Source: Gigaspora margarita (taxonomy: Eukaryota; Glomeromycota; Glomeromycetes; Diversisporales; Gigasporaceae). Taken from it: a stretch of 64,000 nucleotides of DNA. The notes beneath the pieces were generated by a model. That model was not told the origin of the DNA, searched no databases, and saw only the letters and a list, made by a program, of their open reading frames with translations. Both the position numbers and the translations under genes were made by a program. This document shows, piece after piece, positions 53,294 to 63,940 of this stretch; position 1 is the stretch's first letter; the number at the start of each line of letters is the position of its first letter. The stretch spans positions 50,333-114,332 of the forward strand of contig WTPW01001094.1 in the NCBI GenBank assembly GCA_009809945.1. Reading direction: 5' to 3'.

Positions 53294-53558
53294 TAGAGTT
53301 TCTCAAATTCAAATCAAATCAAATATTGGTCTAATTTGAATTTGATCAAATCAAATTGACCCTGATTTGAATTTGATTTTATTCAAATATTTGAATTTAA
53401 ATTTTTAATAGTAATTTTCAAATCGAATCAAATAATTGTCAAATCAAATATTTGTCAAATCAAATATTTGTCAAATCAAATTTAGTCAAATTTGAATTTG
53501 AATTTGATCAAATATTTGATTCAAATATTTGAATCTCAAATCAAATTGTGGAACTCTA
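53294..53558. mobile_element. Member of the TTTGATTTGAA-rich hAT-like family
   Basis: TAGAGTTTCTCAAATTCAAA at the left and, inverted, TAGAGTTCCACAATTTGATT at the right, with a dense series of CAAATATTTGA and TTTGAATTTGA motifs. No TSD is preserved. Confidence 0.6.
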
Positions 53559-53881
53559 GTATTAAAGTTAGGGTTAAAGAGCATATATATGCAAAATTAA
53601 ATGCTAAAAACTTTTAATTAAAGCCCAAATCTAGTTTATATAATGAAATTTCAAGATATTTAAAATTTTTGTAATTTTTAATATTTTGTTTGTTTTGTTA
53701 TACAAGATCCTGTAATCTAATTGGTTAATTATATTAATCTGCAATATTGCAACCTGTAATAATTAGCAACCTCTTTTTTAATTTATTAATTTTTATTATT
53801 ATTTTTTTTTTTCGTTTTATAACCGAAACCTTGCTCTTTTTCATTTATTAGTTTTAATATTATTACATACAGAAGAGAATA

Positions 53882-54200
53882 CCGTATATATCTGAAAATA
53901 AGCTACTACCTAAAATAAGCTACCCCCCTGATTTTTTTCAAAAATCTTAAAAAACCCGTTAGCAGTTGCTACATATAAAAGTCTAAATTTTACTAAGTAA
54001 ACCTCAAAAGTGCTATTAAGTAAACTTGTTCAGAACATCAAAATACACCTATAGTAAAAATTTGGTGTTATTTGGACAACTTTTTATTAGTATGTTTTTT
54101 AATTTTTTCAAAAAACTCTATATTTTGAAAATAAGCTATCCCACGTTTTTTTGTGTAATTTTTTGGCCAAAAAAGGTAGCTTATTTTTGGACACATACGG
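53882..54200. mobile_element. TA-inserting AATAAGCTACC-family MITE, complete copy
   Basis: CCGTATATATCTGAAAATAA and, inverted, CCGTATGTGTCCAAAAATAA, flanked by TA (53880-53881, 54201-54202). It contains the AAGTAAACTTGTTCAG module also found in the 327-bp array. Consistent with a Tc1/mariner-type target. Confidence 0.72.
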
Positions 54201-54203
54201 TAA

Positions 54204-55315
54204 TATAACTACAACTATGAGAAATAAGAAACTTAGACTTCATAATAGCCTTCTGCTACCAATTAATTTTTATCCAAGGTCTAAAGTTAGCTGAACAAGG
54301 TTATTTTTAAAATAACTTGTCAGACTTTTGAAATAAAAATTGTTAACATCAATAATCTAGTCCTGTCTAACAGGCCCAGGTCCCAGTATGTTAAATGAAA
54401 AGCAGTCATATAGTTCAAACTGCTTGAATATAGAGCTTCTAGAATCTTCTTCTAGCGGGTTCCCTAAGAGTCTCGCACATCAGTTCACATTACTTATTTC
54501 TAAGCCACTCGTGATGGTTGTATCCAATATGGTCAGTATCTTTCCTTTTTGAAAGCAGTAAATACTGCAGATCTTTTGGAGGAGGTACGCCGAAATGCCC
54601 ACTTTTTTGAAAAATTCTTCACAAACTAGTGATACCAAAAAATTCACTTGTAGCCTAAGTAAAGATAATAGTTCTTCCTATAAAGTCACATTTCTATCAG
54701 AGCGCTGCCAAGTACTTCTTGTTTCCAGACCCCAGCCATTTTGGTGAGTGATAAACTCTAAACTTGTTAGCAGGTAGTCTATGAACTTTACCTCTAAATG
54801 AAAAGTACTAAAGCTAAAGTAGTGAGTGACAAGCTCTAAAGCTATTAGCAGATACTTAGTTGGCTATATTCCTAAATAATAGCTGCCTAGGTGTATGTTT
54901 TCCTTAGTTCTTCTACTATTTCTTTAAGATATTACTTCTGAAGTATTAGCATAAATCTTGGTACAGGTGATTAGCGGATAGAGTTTCAGAAGATCTTTTT
55001 AATTAATTTTTATTATTTAACTTATATATAGTTATTTTTTATTTATTATATTAATTTAATTCATAATCCGCATATGAACCAGTGAAAAATCATATGATTT
55101 TTACTATTAAATTTTACCTTTTTCAGAATCTGGTATTTTCTTAAGGATAAATCGATTTTATACTAAATAAACCTTCCTTGTGTATATAATAAATGTTGTA
55201 AAAGAGAAAAATACAAGCATAATAGTAGTTAAACCATTAAAATTAGCCTAGTGAATCATGAGATTGAGGTGTATTTGTTCTCATGTCCATATATATAAAC
55301 AAAAAAGTATACAAA
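54204..55315. other. Less AT-biased spacer, no gene recognised
   Basis: 54400-54960 has more balanced composition. Two partly similar phrases, TGATAAACTCTAAACTTGTT (54750) and TGACAAGCTCTAAAGCTATT (54827), each precede AGCAG. No frame, RNA fold or family could be assigned. Confidence 0.35.
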
Positions 55316-55317
55316 TA

Positions 55318-55621
55318 CTGTATATTCCTGAAAATAAGCTATCTCTGAAAATAAGTTATCCCCTGATTTTTTTCAAAAATCTTAAAAAATCTATTAGCAG
55401 TTGCTACATATAAAAGTCTAAATTTTACTAAGTAACCCTCAAAAATGCTATTAAGTAAACTTGTTTAGCACATCAAAATACATATAGTAAAAATTTGGTA
55501 TTATTTGGACAACTTTTTATTAGTACGTTTTTCAATTTTTCAAAAACTTCAATGTTTCAAAAATATGTATTTTGTATAATTTTTTGGCCAAAAAAGGTAG
55601 CTTATTTTTGAACATATACGG
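55318..55621. mobile_element. TA-inserting AATAAGCTACC-family MITE, second complete copy
   Basis: CTGTATATTCCTGAAAATAA and, inverted, CCGTATATGTTCAAAAATAA, TA at 55316-55317 and 55622-55623. Closely related along its length to the 53882 copy. Confidence 0.72.
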
Positions 55622-55905
55622 TAATTGTAAAGACAAAAATGCTCATATATTATGATCTGCTAGGCTAATTTTTTAATGTTTCAACTACCATTATGCTTAT
55701 AATTATCGTCTCTACAACTTTTGTTATGTGCATATGAGAGGTTTATTTAGTACAAAACCAATTTATCTTTAGAAAAATACCAGATTCCAAAAAGAAGATT
55801 AGTTAAAGCAGAGAAAAATTTAGTTAGAATTTGGGTTACCTTTTTGATGCAGTTAAAAGAGCTTTTATATAATATATCAAGAATCTAATTTATCAGTATA
55901 TAGAT

Positions 55906-56161
55906 TAGGGTTCTGCAATTCGATTTGATTCAATCAAATATTCGATCTCAAATCAAATTCAAATACAGAAATTTTAAATAAAATCAAATTCAAATTGACA
56001 AAATATTCGATTCAATTCAAAAATATTTAATAAAAATTACAAATAAATTTGATTTGATTTGATTTGATTCGATTAAATCAAATTCAAATCAAGAGCTTAT
56101 TCGATTAAATCAAATTCAAATATGCCTGATATTCGATTCGATTCGACTTTAAGGAATCCTA
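55906..56161. mobile_element. hAT-like MITE, 256 bp, TSD ATATAGAT
   Basis: TAGGGTTCTGCAATTCGATT to TTTAAGGAATCCTA with the perfect 8-bp TSD ATATAGAT at 55898-55905 and 56162-56169. Interior of TTTGATTTGATTCGATT type. Confidence 0.82.
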
Positions 56162-56262
56162 ATATAGATCATATTTTGAATTTATTTCACTTTAACTGAC
56201 TTTCAAAAAAGGCAAAAATTACATAATAAACATATCTTTATAGTTTACTATATTTTTTAGGA

Positions 56263-56550
56263 CTCTGGACATCTTTCATAGGTCATAACTGAATTTTGGC
56301 CCAATTTGCTAAAAATACCAAAATATATTTATTTAAATAACTTTTGATCTAGTGATTAGAATTAAATGAACTTTTTTTTGTTAGATACATCTTATTGAGG
56401 GCTTCTTTTTAGAAAAAAGTTTATTCAAATTGGACTACTAGATGCCAAGATAATTTTCAAAAACGTTTTTTTTGCTTTTCAAATTTTAGAGGTTTTTGCT
56501 AAAAAAATAAAGTATGATCTCTGTACTAGATATTAAGGATCCTGTTTTTT
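56263..56550. mobile_element. 9-bp-TSD palindromic family (copy C)
   Basis: GGACTCTGGACATCTTTCAT and, inverted, GGATCCTTAATATCTAGTAC. The core TTAGATACATCTTATTGAGG and the GGACTACTAGATGCCAAGAT phrase match copies A and B. TSD is obscured by T-runs at both ends. Confidence 0.65.
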
Positions 56551-56749
56551 TACTAGTTCAAATGCAGATTACAAATTAATTAAAATTAAATATTATAATT
56601 GTTAGGAGCAATGAACCCTTAGTATTGTTACATATATAAATCAATCTCTTATAAATTAGTAATCAGATAGCTTCCTTACTATAATACTAATTAGTTGATA
56701 TATATATTTTTTTCCCTTCACTTCTAATTCCAACGATGTACACCAACCA

Positions 56750-57332
56750 ACTAGTCAAGCTGAATGTTCATGTTAATGGGGCGCAGTTGCTCACACTTCC
56801 ACTTGTAGTCAGGCCGTATCCAAACAACTCAATGGTAAGGGTATATTCTTTAAACCACTACTACTAACTACTCTGACCCAACAGTTGTATACACTTATTG
56901 TGCTGTTTTCAGGTGCATTTACCCTTGGTTCGCATAGCTAGCTCTGGCAAATCCAAGTTCGAACAGGGTGCATCCATCATATAGACATTCTGGGTTCCTG
57001 TATCCTGTGGTGTTTCAGTTCTGCCTATGTCCATCTAGACCAGTTCTTGCTTCGTCGCTTATCCGTTAGAAGTTGCACTGGCATCTCGACTCTCACAAAG
57101 AGCTCTAACTATTGTTATGGGTCGAAAGAACCTCTGGTACTATCATCAACGGGCCAGATCGCTACTACTGACATACTGTTACATGATCCTCACAGCCTTA
57201 TGGCTAAGTAGATGACTTCAGTTATTCCAAATCGGGTCCTAATACAAATTCAAATCTGCTCTTAGGCGGAATTGAACTAGCAATCTTTGATTGGTGACCT
57301 TGGAGCTTAACTACTAAACTATCGACCCTAAG
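56750..57332 (-). mobile_element. tRNA-derived SINE
   Basis: The head (57261-57332, minus) can be drawn as a tRNA: a 6-bp acceptor-like stem (CTTAGG / CCTAAG), A-box-like GATAGTTTAGTAGTTAAGC and B-box-like TAGTTCAATTCCG. It is followed by TTGGAATAACTGAAGTC, shared with the 61.4-61.9 kb copy (GGATTAACCGAAGTC). The body has higher GC than its surroundings. The 3' end is not fixed. Confidence 0.6.
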
Positions 57333-58049
57333 GTCCTAATTAGTTAATATATTAGAAAGTAAAGAGTTATTAAATGATCATGTTCTAATATCTAAAGGCA
57401 CCCAATTGACTATAGTTTCTAAAATTAGTAGTAAAATAGTTTTAGAAATTAGTAGTAAAGTAATAAAATTAGAATTTTATAGGGATATAAAACAGGTTCA
57501 GAAAAAATTATAGTGATGTAGATGTTGGTAAAATACGATATCTATGATGCAAATTAAATACATTGTGATAATAATAGTGCACAAAATATCGATAATGATA
57601 GTGTACAAAAAATTTATAATTATTTATTACTATTATATTGTTCTGAAATTGAAAAGGATTCTAAAACATACTAGCCTAGAGAATTACTAAAATTATTAAT
57701 TCAAATGATAATTTTGAAATTGAAGAGTTTTTAAGAACACATTAGTTTGAGAAAATTATTAAAATCATTTTAGAAATAAACAAAAAAAGAAATTATATTA
57801 AATCATATATCCTTATTTATATAAAAATCTAACTGTGACTAACTCTATTATTAATAAACTTATATATAATTATTTTAATTCATAATCTCATAACACATGG
57901 TATAGGACCCAGACATCTCTCATATAGTTCATAACTGATCTGCATGAATTTAGACATTTTTACTACCCCTAAAATCAAATAAATTTGCCAAAAGTTGGAT
58001 TATTACATATAAATTTTATCGCAATTTGCTAAAACTAAATTATAACATC
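57333..58049. other. AT-rich spacer, no gene seen
   Basis: At 57905 AGGACCCAGACATCTCTCAT looks like another terminus of the 9-bp-TSD family; its partner end could not be placed with confidence. Confidence 0.35.
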
Positions 58050-60215
58050 TAGCATCGGGTAAATAAATATAGTATAAATTTTTTTTATTTGAATTTGTAG
58101 AATTAAAATAAAAAATTTTTATCAAATTTGGTCAAGAACTTGTAAAGATATCTTTGATAGAAGTTTTTGTAAACAATTTCAACATAGCTTCTTTGTAATA
58201 TGTTTTTTTGCTTTTTTAAAATAACCCACTATTCAGTGATGATTTACAAGAAATTTTACTATACTAACTAAAAAAAAATTTATAACAAGACTTGTAGTGC
58301 CTATCATAGACTAATAGAATTTCAAATTTCATGAAATAATATTGAAAACTCATGAAGATATTAATATTTTTATAAATTCAGACACATACGTTTTTACAAG
58401 TTTTCCTCTATATTCAAACTTCCAAAAGAACTTTTCAAAACAAAACCTCCAAAATGTGATTAAATAAGTTGATATAATAGGTATTCAAGAGTTTTTAATT
58501 AAAATTTCATCAAAAATGGATTAATATTAACAAAGTTATGATGATTTTTCAATTTGCTTTTAAATTTGGAATTGTTTAAAATTTTCAATTTTGATGAAAA
58601 CAAAAAAATTGCCATCACAAGCAAACACGTTACTGCGCACTAAGTAAACTTTTAGAGCATATAATTGACTAATAGAATCTCAATTTTCATGAAAAAATAT
58701 TGAAAACTCATAAAGATATTAATGTTTTTGTAAATTTAGATGCATATATTTTTGCAAGATTTCACTATATTCAAATGTTTCTAAAAGTACTTTCTCAAAA
58801 TAAAACCTCCAAAATATAACTAAATAAGTTAATATAATAGGTATTCGAGAGTCTTTAGTTAAAATTTCATCAAAAACGGATTAATATTGATGAAGATATT
58901 TAGATTTTTCACTTGCAACTAGATTTGAATTTCTCTCAATTTTGGTACGTGATATACATTTTTGGAAATAGAAAAAATCTTTTATTAAAGATTTCTCTAC
59001 AAGTTTTTGACCAAATTCAATAAAATTTTTTTTTTGAATTCTACAAATATATAGAATTCAAATAAAAAAATTTCATCGAATTTGGTTAAGAACTTATAGA
59101 GATATCTTTAATAAAAGATTCTTCTATTCCAAATATTATAAAGAAGCTGCGCCAAATGAAAAATAGCTATTATAGAATGAATATTTAACCAAATAATTTG
59201 AAATTTAGAAAAAAATTTTAACCTATACTCTATTAATTTTATTAGTGTGCAGTAACTTGTTTTATTTAAACTTGTGAAAATCTAGCCTGTAATAGTGATT
59301 TTTCTGTTTTCATTAAAATTGAAAATTTTAGAAAATTTTGAATCTGGAAGTGAATTGAAAAATCATCATAACTTCATAAATATTAATCCATTTTTGATGA
59401 AATTTTAAATAAAGACTCTCGAATACCTATTATATCAACTTATTTAGTTACGTTTTGGAGATTTTATTTTGAGAAAGTGCTTTAGAAGTATTTGAATATA
59501 GAGAAGACTTGCGAAAACATAGTGTCTTAATTTACAAAAACGTTAATATCTTTATGAGTTTTCAATTTCAATATTATTTTATAAAATTTGAGATTCTATT
59601 AGTTTATATATGTACTACAAGTCTTGTTATAAATTTTTTTTTTAGTTAGTATAGTAAAATTCTTGTAAATTATCGCTGAATAGTGGGTTATTTTGAAAAA
59701 GCAAAAAAAAACATACAGTCAACCTTCCATAAATGCAATGTGTACAGACAAAACTACAACGTGCATTTAGGGAGGTATTGCATTTAGGGAGAGCTAATTA
59801 AATTGCAGCTTTAAAGATTTGATCATCAAGTTTGTGTAACTTCTACTAAAAACTGTATAACTTATCTTAAATACTAAAATTTGATTGGCTACATGCATTT
59901 ATGGAAGTAGCATGATATAGAAAATTATTTGAAAGAACATGCATTTACAGAATATAGAAAGTGCATTTAGCACTAAATATTTCTTACAGACAAAACAAAA
60001 ATGTGCATTTAGAGAGATATTGCATTTATGGAGGTTGCATTTATAAAGGTCTAACTGTATTATATTAAAATTGTTTACAGAAAATTTCATCAAAGATATC
60101 TCCATGAGTTCCTAACCAAATTTGATGAAATTTTTTTTATTTTAATTCTACGAATCCATAGAATTAAATAAAAAAATTTTTATTAAATTTGATAAAGAAC
60201 TCATAGAGATAATAT
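58050..60215. repeat. ~2.2-kb palindrome (foldback element)
   Basis: The left arm (about 58050-59040) and right arm (about 59050-60215) are inverted copies around ACAAATATATAG near 59045. TTATAACAAGACTTGTAGTG (58280) and CACTATTCAGTGATGATTTA are inverted near 59600-59690. The right arm is longer because a 342-bp TA-type MITE is inserted in it. No open frame of note and no TSD placed. Confidence 0.75.
59716..60057. mobile_element. Tc1/mariner-like MITE in the right arm of the palindrome
   Basis: CAGTCAACCTTCCATAAATG and, inverted, CAGTTAGACCTTTATAAATG, flanked by TA (59714-59715, 60058-60059). TGCATTTAGGGAGGTATTGC-type phrases recur at both ends. The left arm of the host palindrome shows the uninterrupted site. 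Confidence 0.82.
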
Positions 60216-60559
60216 TAACTACAATTATTATGCAAATTACTAACTAATTCACAATTGCATTATATAATTATTTGTTTATTAACATACAATCATGATCAAT
60301 GACTATAATACATATACAGGATAAGTACCAAGTTGCTATTAATACTAAAGCCCAATTACATGCTCCAATTATAATATTTTTTAAACTTGAACTGGTTGCT
60401 TGCGTGTGCTTAAACTTTATTCATTATATACAAATGAACATATATTGTTTAGGGAGCTTCCAGAAATTACTTAATTTTTTTAGTGGGTGGGTGGGTTCCC
60501 GAAAATATCAGGTTATAATTATAATTCTGGTCAAAATTTTATAATTCTGGCCAAAAGTA
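60216..60559. other. AT-rich spacer, no gene seen
   Basis: An 81-codon frame (60299-60544) shows no domain; TATAATTCTGG is repeated at 60520 and 60540. Confidence 0.35.
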
Positions 60560-61230
60560 TAAAATTATAAAATTAGTAATAACTATTAATCTACTAGACC
60601 AATTTAAATGATTTAACTATCAAAAGTTCGTCTCACTGAGGCAGTTCTAACAAGCCCAAAATCATTAAAATCTAATCACAGGGTCCCAAGATCGTTCAAC
60701 TTTTGTGTAATTTTAATAGTAATTTTTTAGAATTACTAAGTAAATATCTTTAATATTGAATAACTTTTGATCCACTAACCTGTTTTGAATGATTTAACTA
60801 CCAAAATGTTCGCCTCAGTGAGACGATTTTAACAAGCCCAAAATCACTAAATTCTAATAACAGGATTCCAAAATCAATAAAGATTTGTTTGTTAAACAAA
60901 CAATAAAATTTTTATCGATTTTGGAATCCTGCAATTAGAATTTAGCGATTTTGGGCTTGTTAGAATTGTTTTACTGAGATGAACATTTTGGTAGTTAAAT
61001 CATCCAAAACAGGTTAGTGGATCAAAAGTTATTCAATATTAAAGATATTTACTTAGTAATTCTAAAAAAATTACTATTAAAATTACACAAAAGTTGAACA
61101 ATCTTGGGACCCTGTAATTAGATTTTAACGATTTTGGGCTTATTAGAATCGTCTCAGTGAGACAAACATTTTGGTAGTTAAATTATCTAAATTGGTCCAG
61201 TAGAGCAATAGTTATTATCAATTTTATAAA
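60560..61230. repeat. ~670-bp palindrome with four copies of the GTCTCAGTGAGAC cassette
   Basis: Left arm 60560-60890, right arm 60895-61230, centre TTTGTTTGTTAAACAAACA. Each arm itself has two direct copies of a ~180-bp module: GATTTAACTACCAAAATGTT, CGCCTCAGTGAGACGATTTT, AACAAGCCCAAAATCA and CAGGGTCCCAAGATCG. So four modules lie in a two-by-two arrangement. Confidence 0.78.
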
Positions 61231-61384
61231 TTGAACATATGAATAAATTTTAAAAAATATAAAATTTGATTGGCTAATAGAGTATTAGGTGTGGGTGTGT
61301 AGGGTAAAATTTTGAAATTTATTAGTAACAAAAATATTATGTAATTTCTAGAAGCCTCCTTAGCTATAACTATGTAGTATATAT

Positions 61385-61923
61385 CTAGCTAGCCCTATTT
61401 CAGACCGTCCAAATACCCAGTGGGCACTGAGTTTTAACCTCCCAGCACCACCATCAATCGACCGGAATACTCCTCACCGCCAGGTTAATGTTGGTACAAA
61501 CAGATAACACCTCAGAATGTCGCGCCACGAGTTCATGTAGTATCTTCTCAAACTTAGGCCTCGTATTATGTCTTGTGACTTCGGTTAATCCAAATTGGGT
61601 TTTAATTCATTTCATTTTGGGGGTTTTGATCTTAACTACTGCAATACCACTTTCTGGATTCCCGTATAAACAAGAGTACAACTAGCCATATGTGCACTTT
61701 TGGTGCCTAATTTGAGTAGTCCGCCCGAAGGTTCTATACTAGCTGTCATACCTACAACCTGCTACGGGTGTTGCCTATTTAAACTCTCTGATCTACAGAG
61801 TATTCCCAATATAAAAGGACCCGCAACATAGTTTTACATTTTTGCTACTATTGAAAATTGAACTAGCAACCTTTCGATTTGCATCCTTAGAGCATAACTG
61901 CTATGCTATCAGCCCGAAGGACT
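61385..61923 (-). mobile_element. tRNA-derived SINE, second copy
   Basis: The head (about 61850-61923, minus) has GGGCTGATAGCATAGCAGTT (A-box region) and GGTTGCTAGTTCAATTTTC (B-box region). The body includes AACCTTCGGGCGGACTACTC, also in the 27931-30499 insertion, and ACCGAAGTCACAAG, also in the 56750-57332 copy. GC content is above that of its surroundings. Confidence 0.6.
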
Positions 61924-63512
61924 CTTCCAATTATAATTAATTATCATTTACTCTATATAGCTATTAATGACTTGTTATATACAGATCAATCATTATGGTG
62001 CAATTTAACTTGTTATAATGATTTTTGCAAAATATGAGTAAATTGCTAAAAATAAAATATAACATACATAAAATCTTAGTAATTCAACAAAATATCAATT
62101 ATGACCCTTTTTAAAATTAACTTCAATTTGCTAAAATTTAAATTTGAACATTAGATCAAATTTGAATCAATTTGCTAAAAAAAATATGATATATATTAGA
62201 TATATCTAGGGTTCTGTTATAGTTAAGAAATTTTTTAAAACATCTTAACTGATTTTCTTAATATCAAGCTTTAATAAAAGATTTCTTAAAATCTGCTTGA
62301 CTAATTTTGTAAAAATTTGTTTTATGACTATAAAATTATTTAAAAAGGTCTTTATTAAATTTGGCTATTTAAATATTGAAATATAGCTAATTAAAATCTT
62401 TAAAATCTGCACTAATTTTTTAAAAATTTTAATAAAAATTTTTGGGAATATAATTGTAGAGCTATAGCATTTTGGTGCTATAGTACTATAGTGCTATGTT
62501 TTTTAAAATAAATAATTTAATTTTATGCATTTCTAATCATAGGATATATAAACAGTAATCAGAGATATTTTGATCTAATATTTTTCTTTTTAGTTTATAG
62601 GTAATTGCGTTACTAGTGTCATTATTCTGGAGCCATTGTTCTTAGTGTTGAGCTTTTGTTGTTATTTTTTTGGTGCAGAATATGGCTTCGTTATTGTTAG
62701 AACAACTAATTTCATTGTTGGTGTCGGTACTCTTGTTGCTGTTTCTTGTCACCTGTTTTAGATATAGTCACTATTAAAATATAGGGTTTTAATTTTGATA
62801 TAATTTTTTATGTTGTTAACGGAGTTATCATTATTGGTACGTAATATTGTCTTGTTATTATCTCTTGGCAGTTTGGCAACTTTTTTTGTACTATTAAATG
62901 ATACTAAGCTAAGTTTTGCTCTGTTTTTATAGGATGGTTTTTTTATTGTTCTGGTGGTAGCTTTACTGCTCTTGGTTATTCTTTGGTTTTTTACTAGCAT
63001 ATAGCTAGAGTTGCACTAGTATATTAGAAATTTAGTAGTTTGGGTTTAGATTAGTTAGTTATTAGATGGTTGCAAAGCTATTTTAACATATAGTCTAATC
63101 TTGATATAACGAAGCTTTGGATCTGGAATGTTTAGTTCAATGAATTCATAATTTTAGCTAGAAAATTTTTTGTTCTAGTGACTAATTTAGTTTATTGAGA
63201 TTTGTTATATTGAGATTAGACTTTAAGCATGTTTATTGATCAGTAATAGTTAATAAAAATAGAGAATGCTTAAACCCAATTATATTACAAAATTAAATTA
63301 TATATTATTAAAGTTAGGGTTAGCTTAGAGCTTATATTAGAAGGTTCTATAGGTAAAATTATTTTCTAATATTTTTTATGAATTTAAGATAGCATAAGCA
63401 TTCATTTCTTGTATTTTGTATTACTTTTTGTTTTGTCAAAATAGTTAGTTATATATAGTAAGTTTGTATCATGCCCATATTTCTTTTGTTTTTATTGGAT
63501 AATTCGTATAGA
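61924..63512. other. AT-rich spacer, no gene recognised
   Basis: The 80-codon minus frame at 62758-63000 is Lys/Asn-rich, without domain or neighbour support. A palindromic GCTATAGTACTATAGTGC lies at 62484. Confidence 0.35.
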
Positions 63513-63614
63513 GATGCAGGCAGATTTCTATACTTGCCATAACCAATAATGAGTTATAGCATTTTTTGCTGTAACTTATTATAGATATGGTAAGTTATAG
63601 CAATCTGTCTACAT
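63513..63614. mobile_element. ~100-bp hairpin MITE
   Basis: ATGCAGGCAGATTTCTATAC and, inverted, ATGTAGACAGATTGCTATAA, then CTTGCCAT/CTTACCAT and a central TGAGTTATAGCA/TGCTGTAACTTA pair. Confidence 0.65.
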
Positions 63615-63655
63615 TTTTAAATTTGTGTTATTATTGGTTATGTTAGTTCTTGAAC

Positions 63656-63839
63656 CAGAGTTTAAAATTGGCTTGTACATGCATGCACAGTGCAAGTAAA
63701 TATTTTAATATACAAGAAAAAATTTGAAAAAATGGGTTTGTGCATGTAAATTTTTTTAAATTTTCATAATAAACTTACTTTAGTTACACAAAATTGTTAA
63801 TTTGAGCAAGTAAATTTTTTTTTTGAATTTTAAACACTG
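63656..63839. mobile_element. hAT-like MITE, 184 bp, TSD TCTTGAAC
   Basis: CAGAGTTTAAAATTGGCTTG and, inverted, CAGTGTTTAAAATTCAAAAA. The perfect 8-bp TSD TCTTGAAC is at 63648-63655 and 63840-63847. GCATGTAAAT and GCAAGTAAAT motifs recur inside. Confidence 0.8.
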
Positions 63840-63940
63840 TCTTGAACTAGCATACTGCTTATTTGAAAAAAATGGTTAAGTAAAAAGTTTACTATTTCAT
63901 ACTTTACTACTATTAGATATTAAAATCATATGTAGATCTG

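Noticed and set aside
53294..53558. TSD for the TTTGATTTGAA-rich element
   Set aside because: The 8-bp flanks (ACGGTAAG, GTATTAAA) do not match, so only family resemblance supports it.
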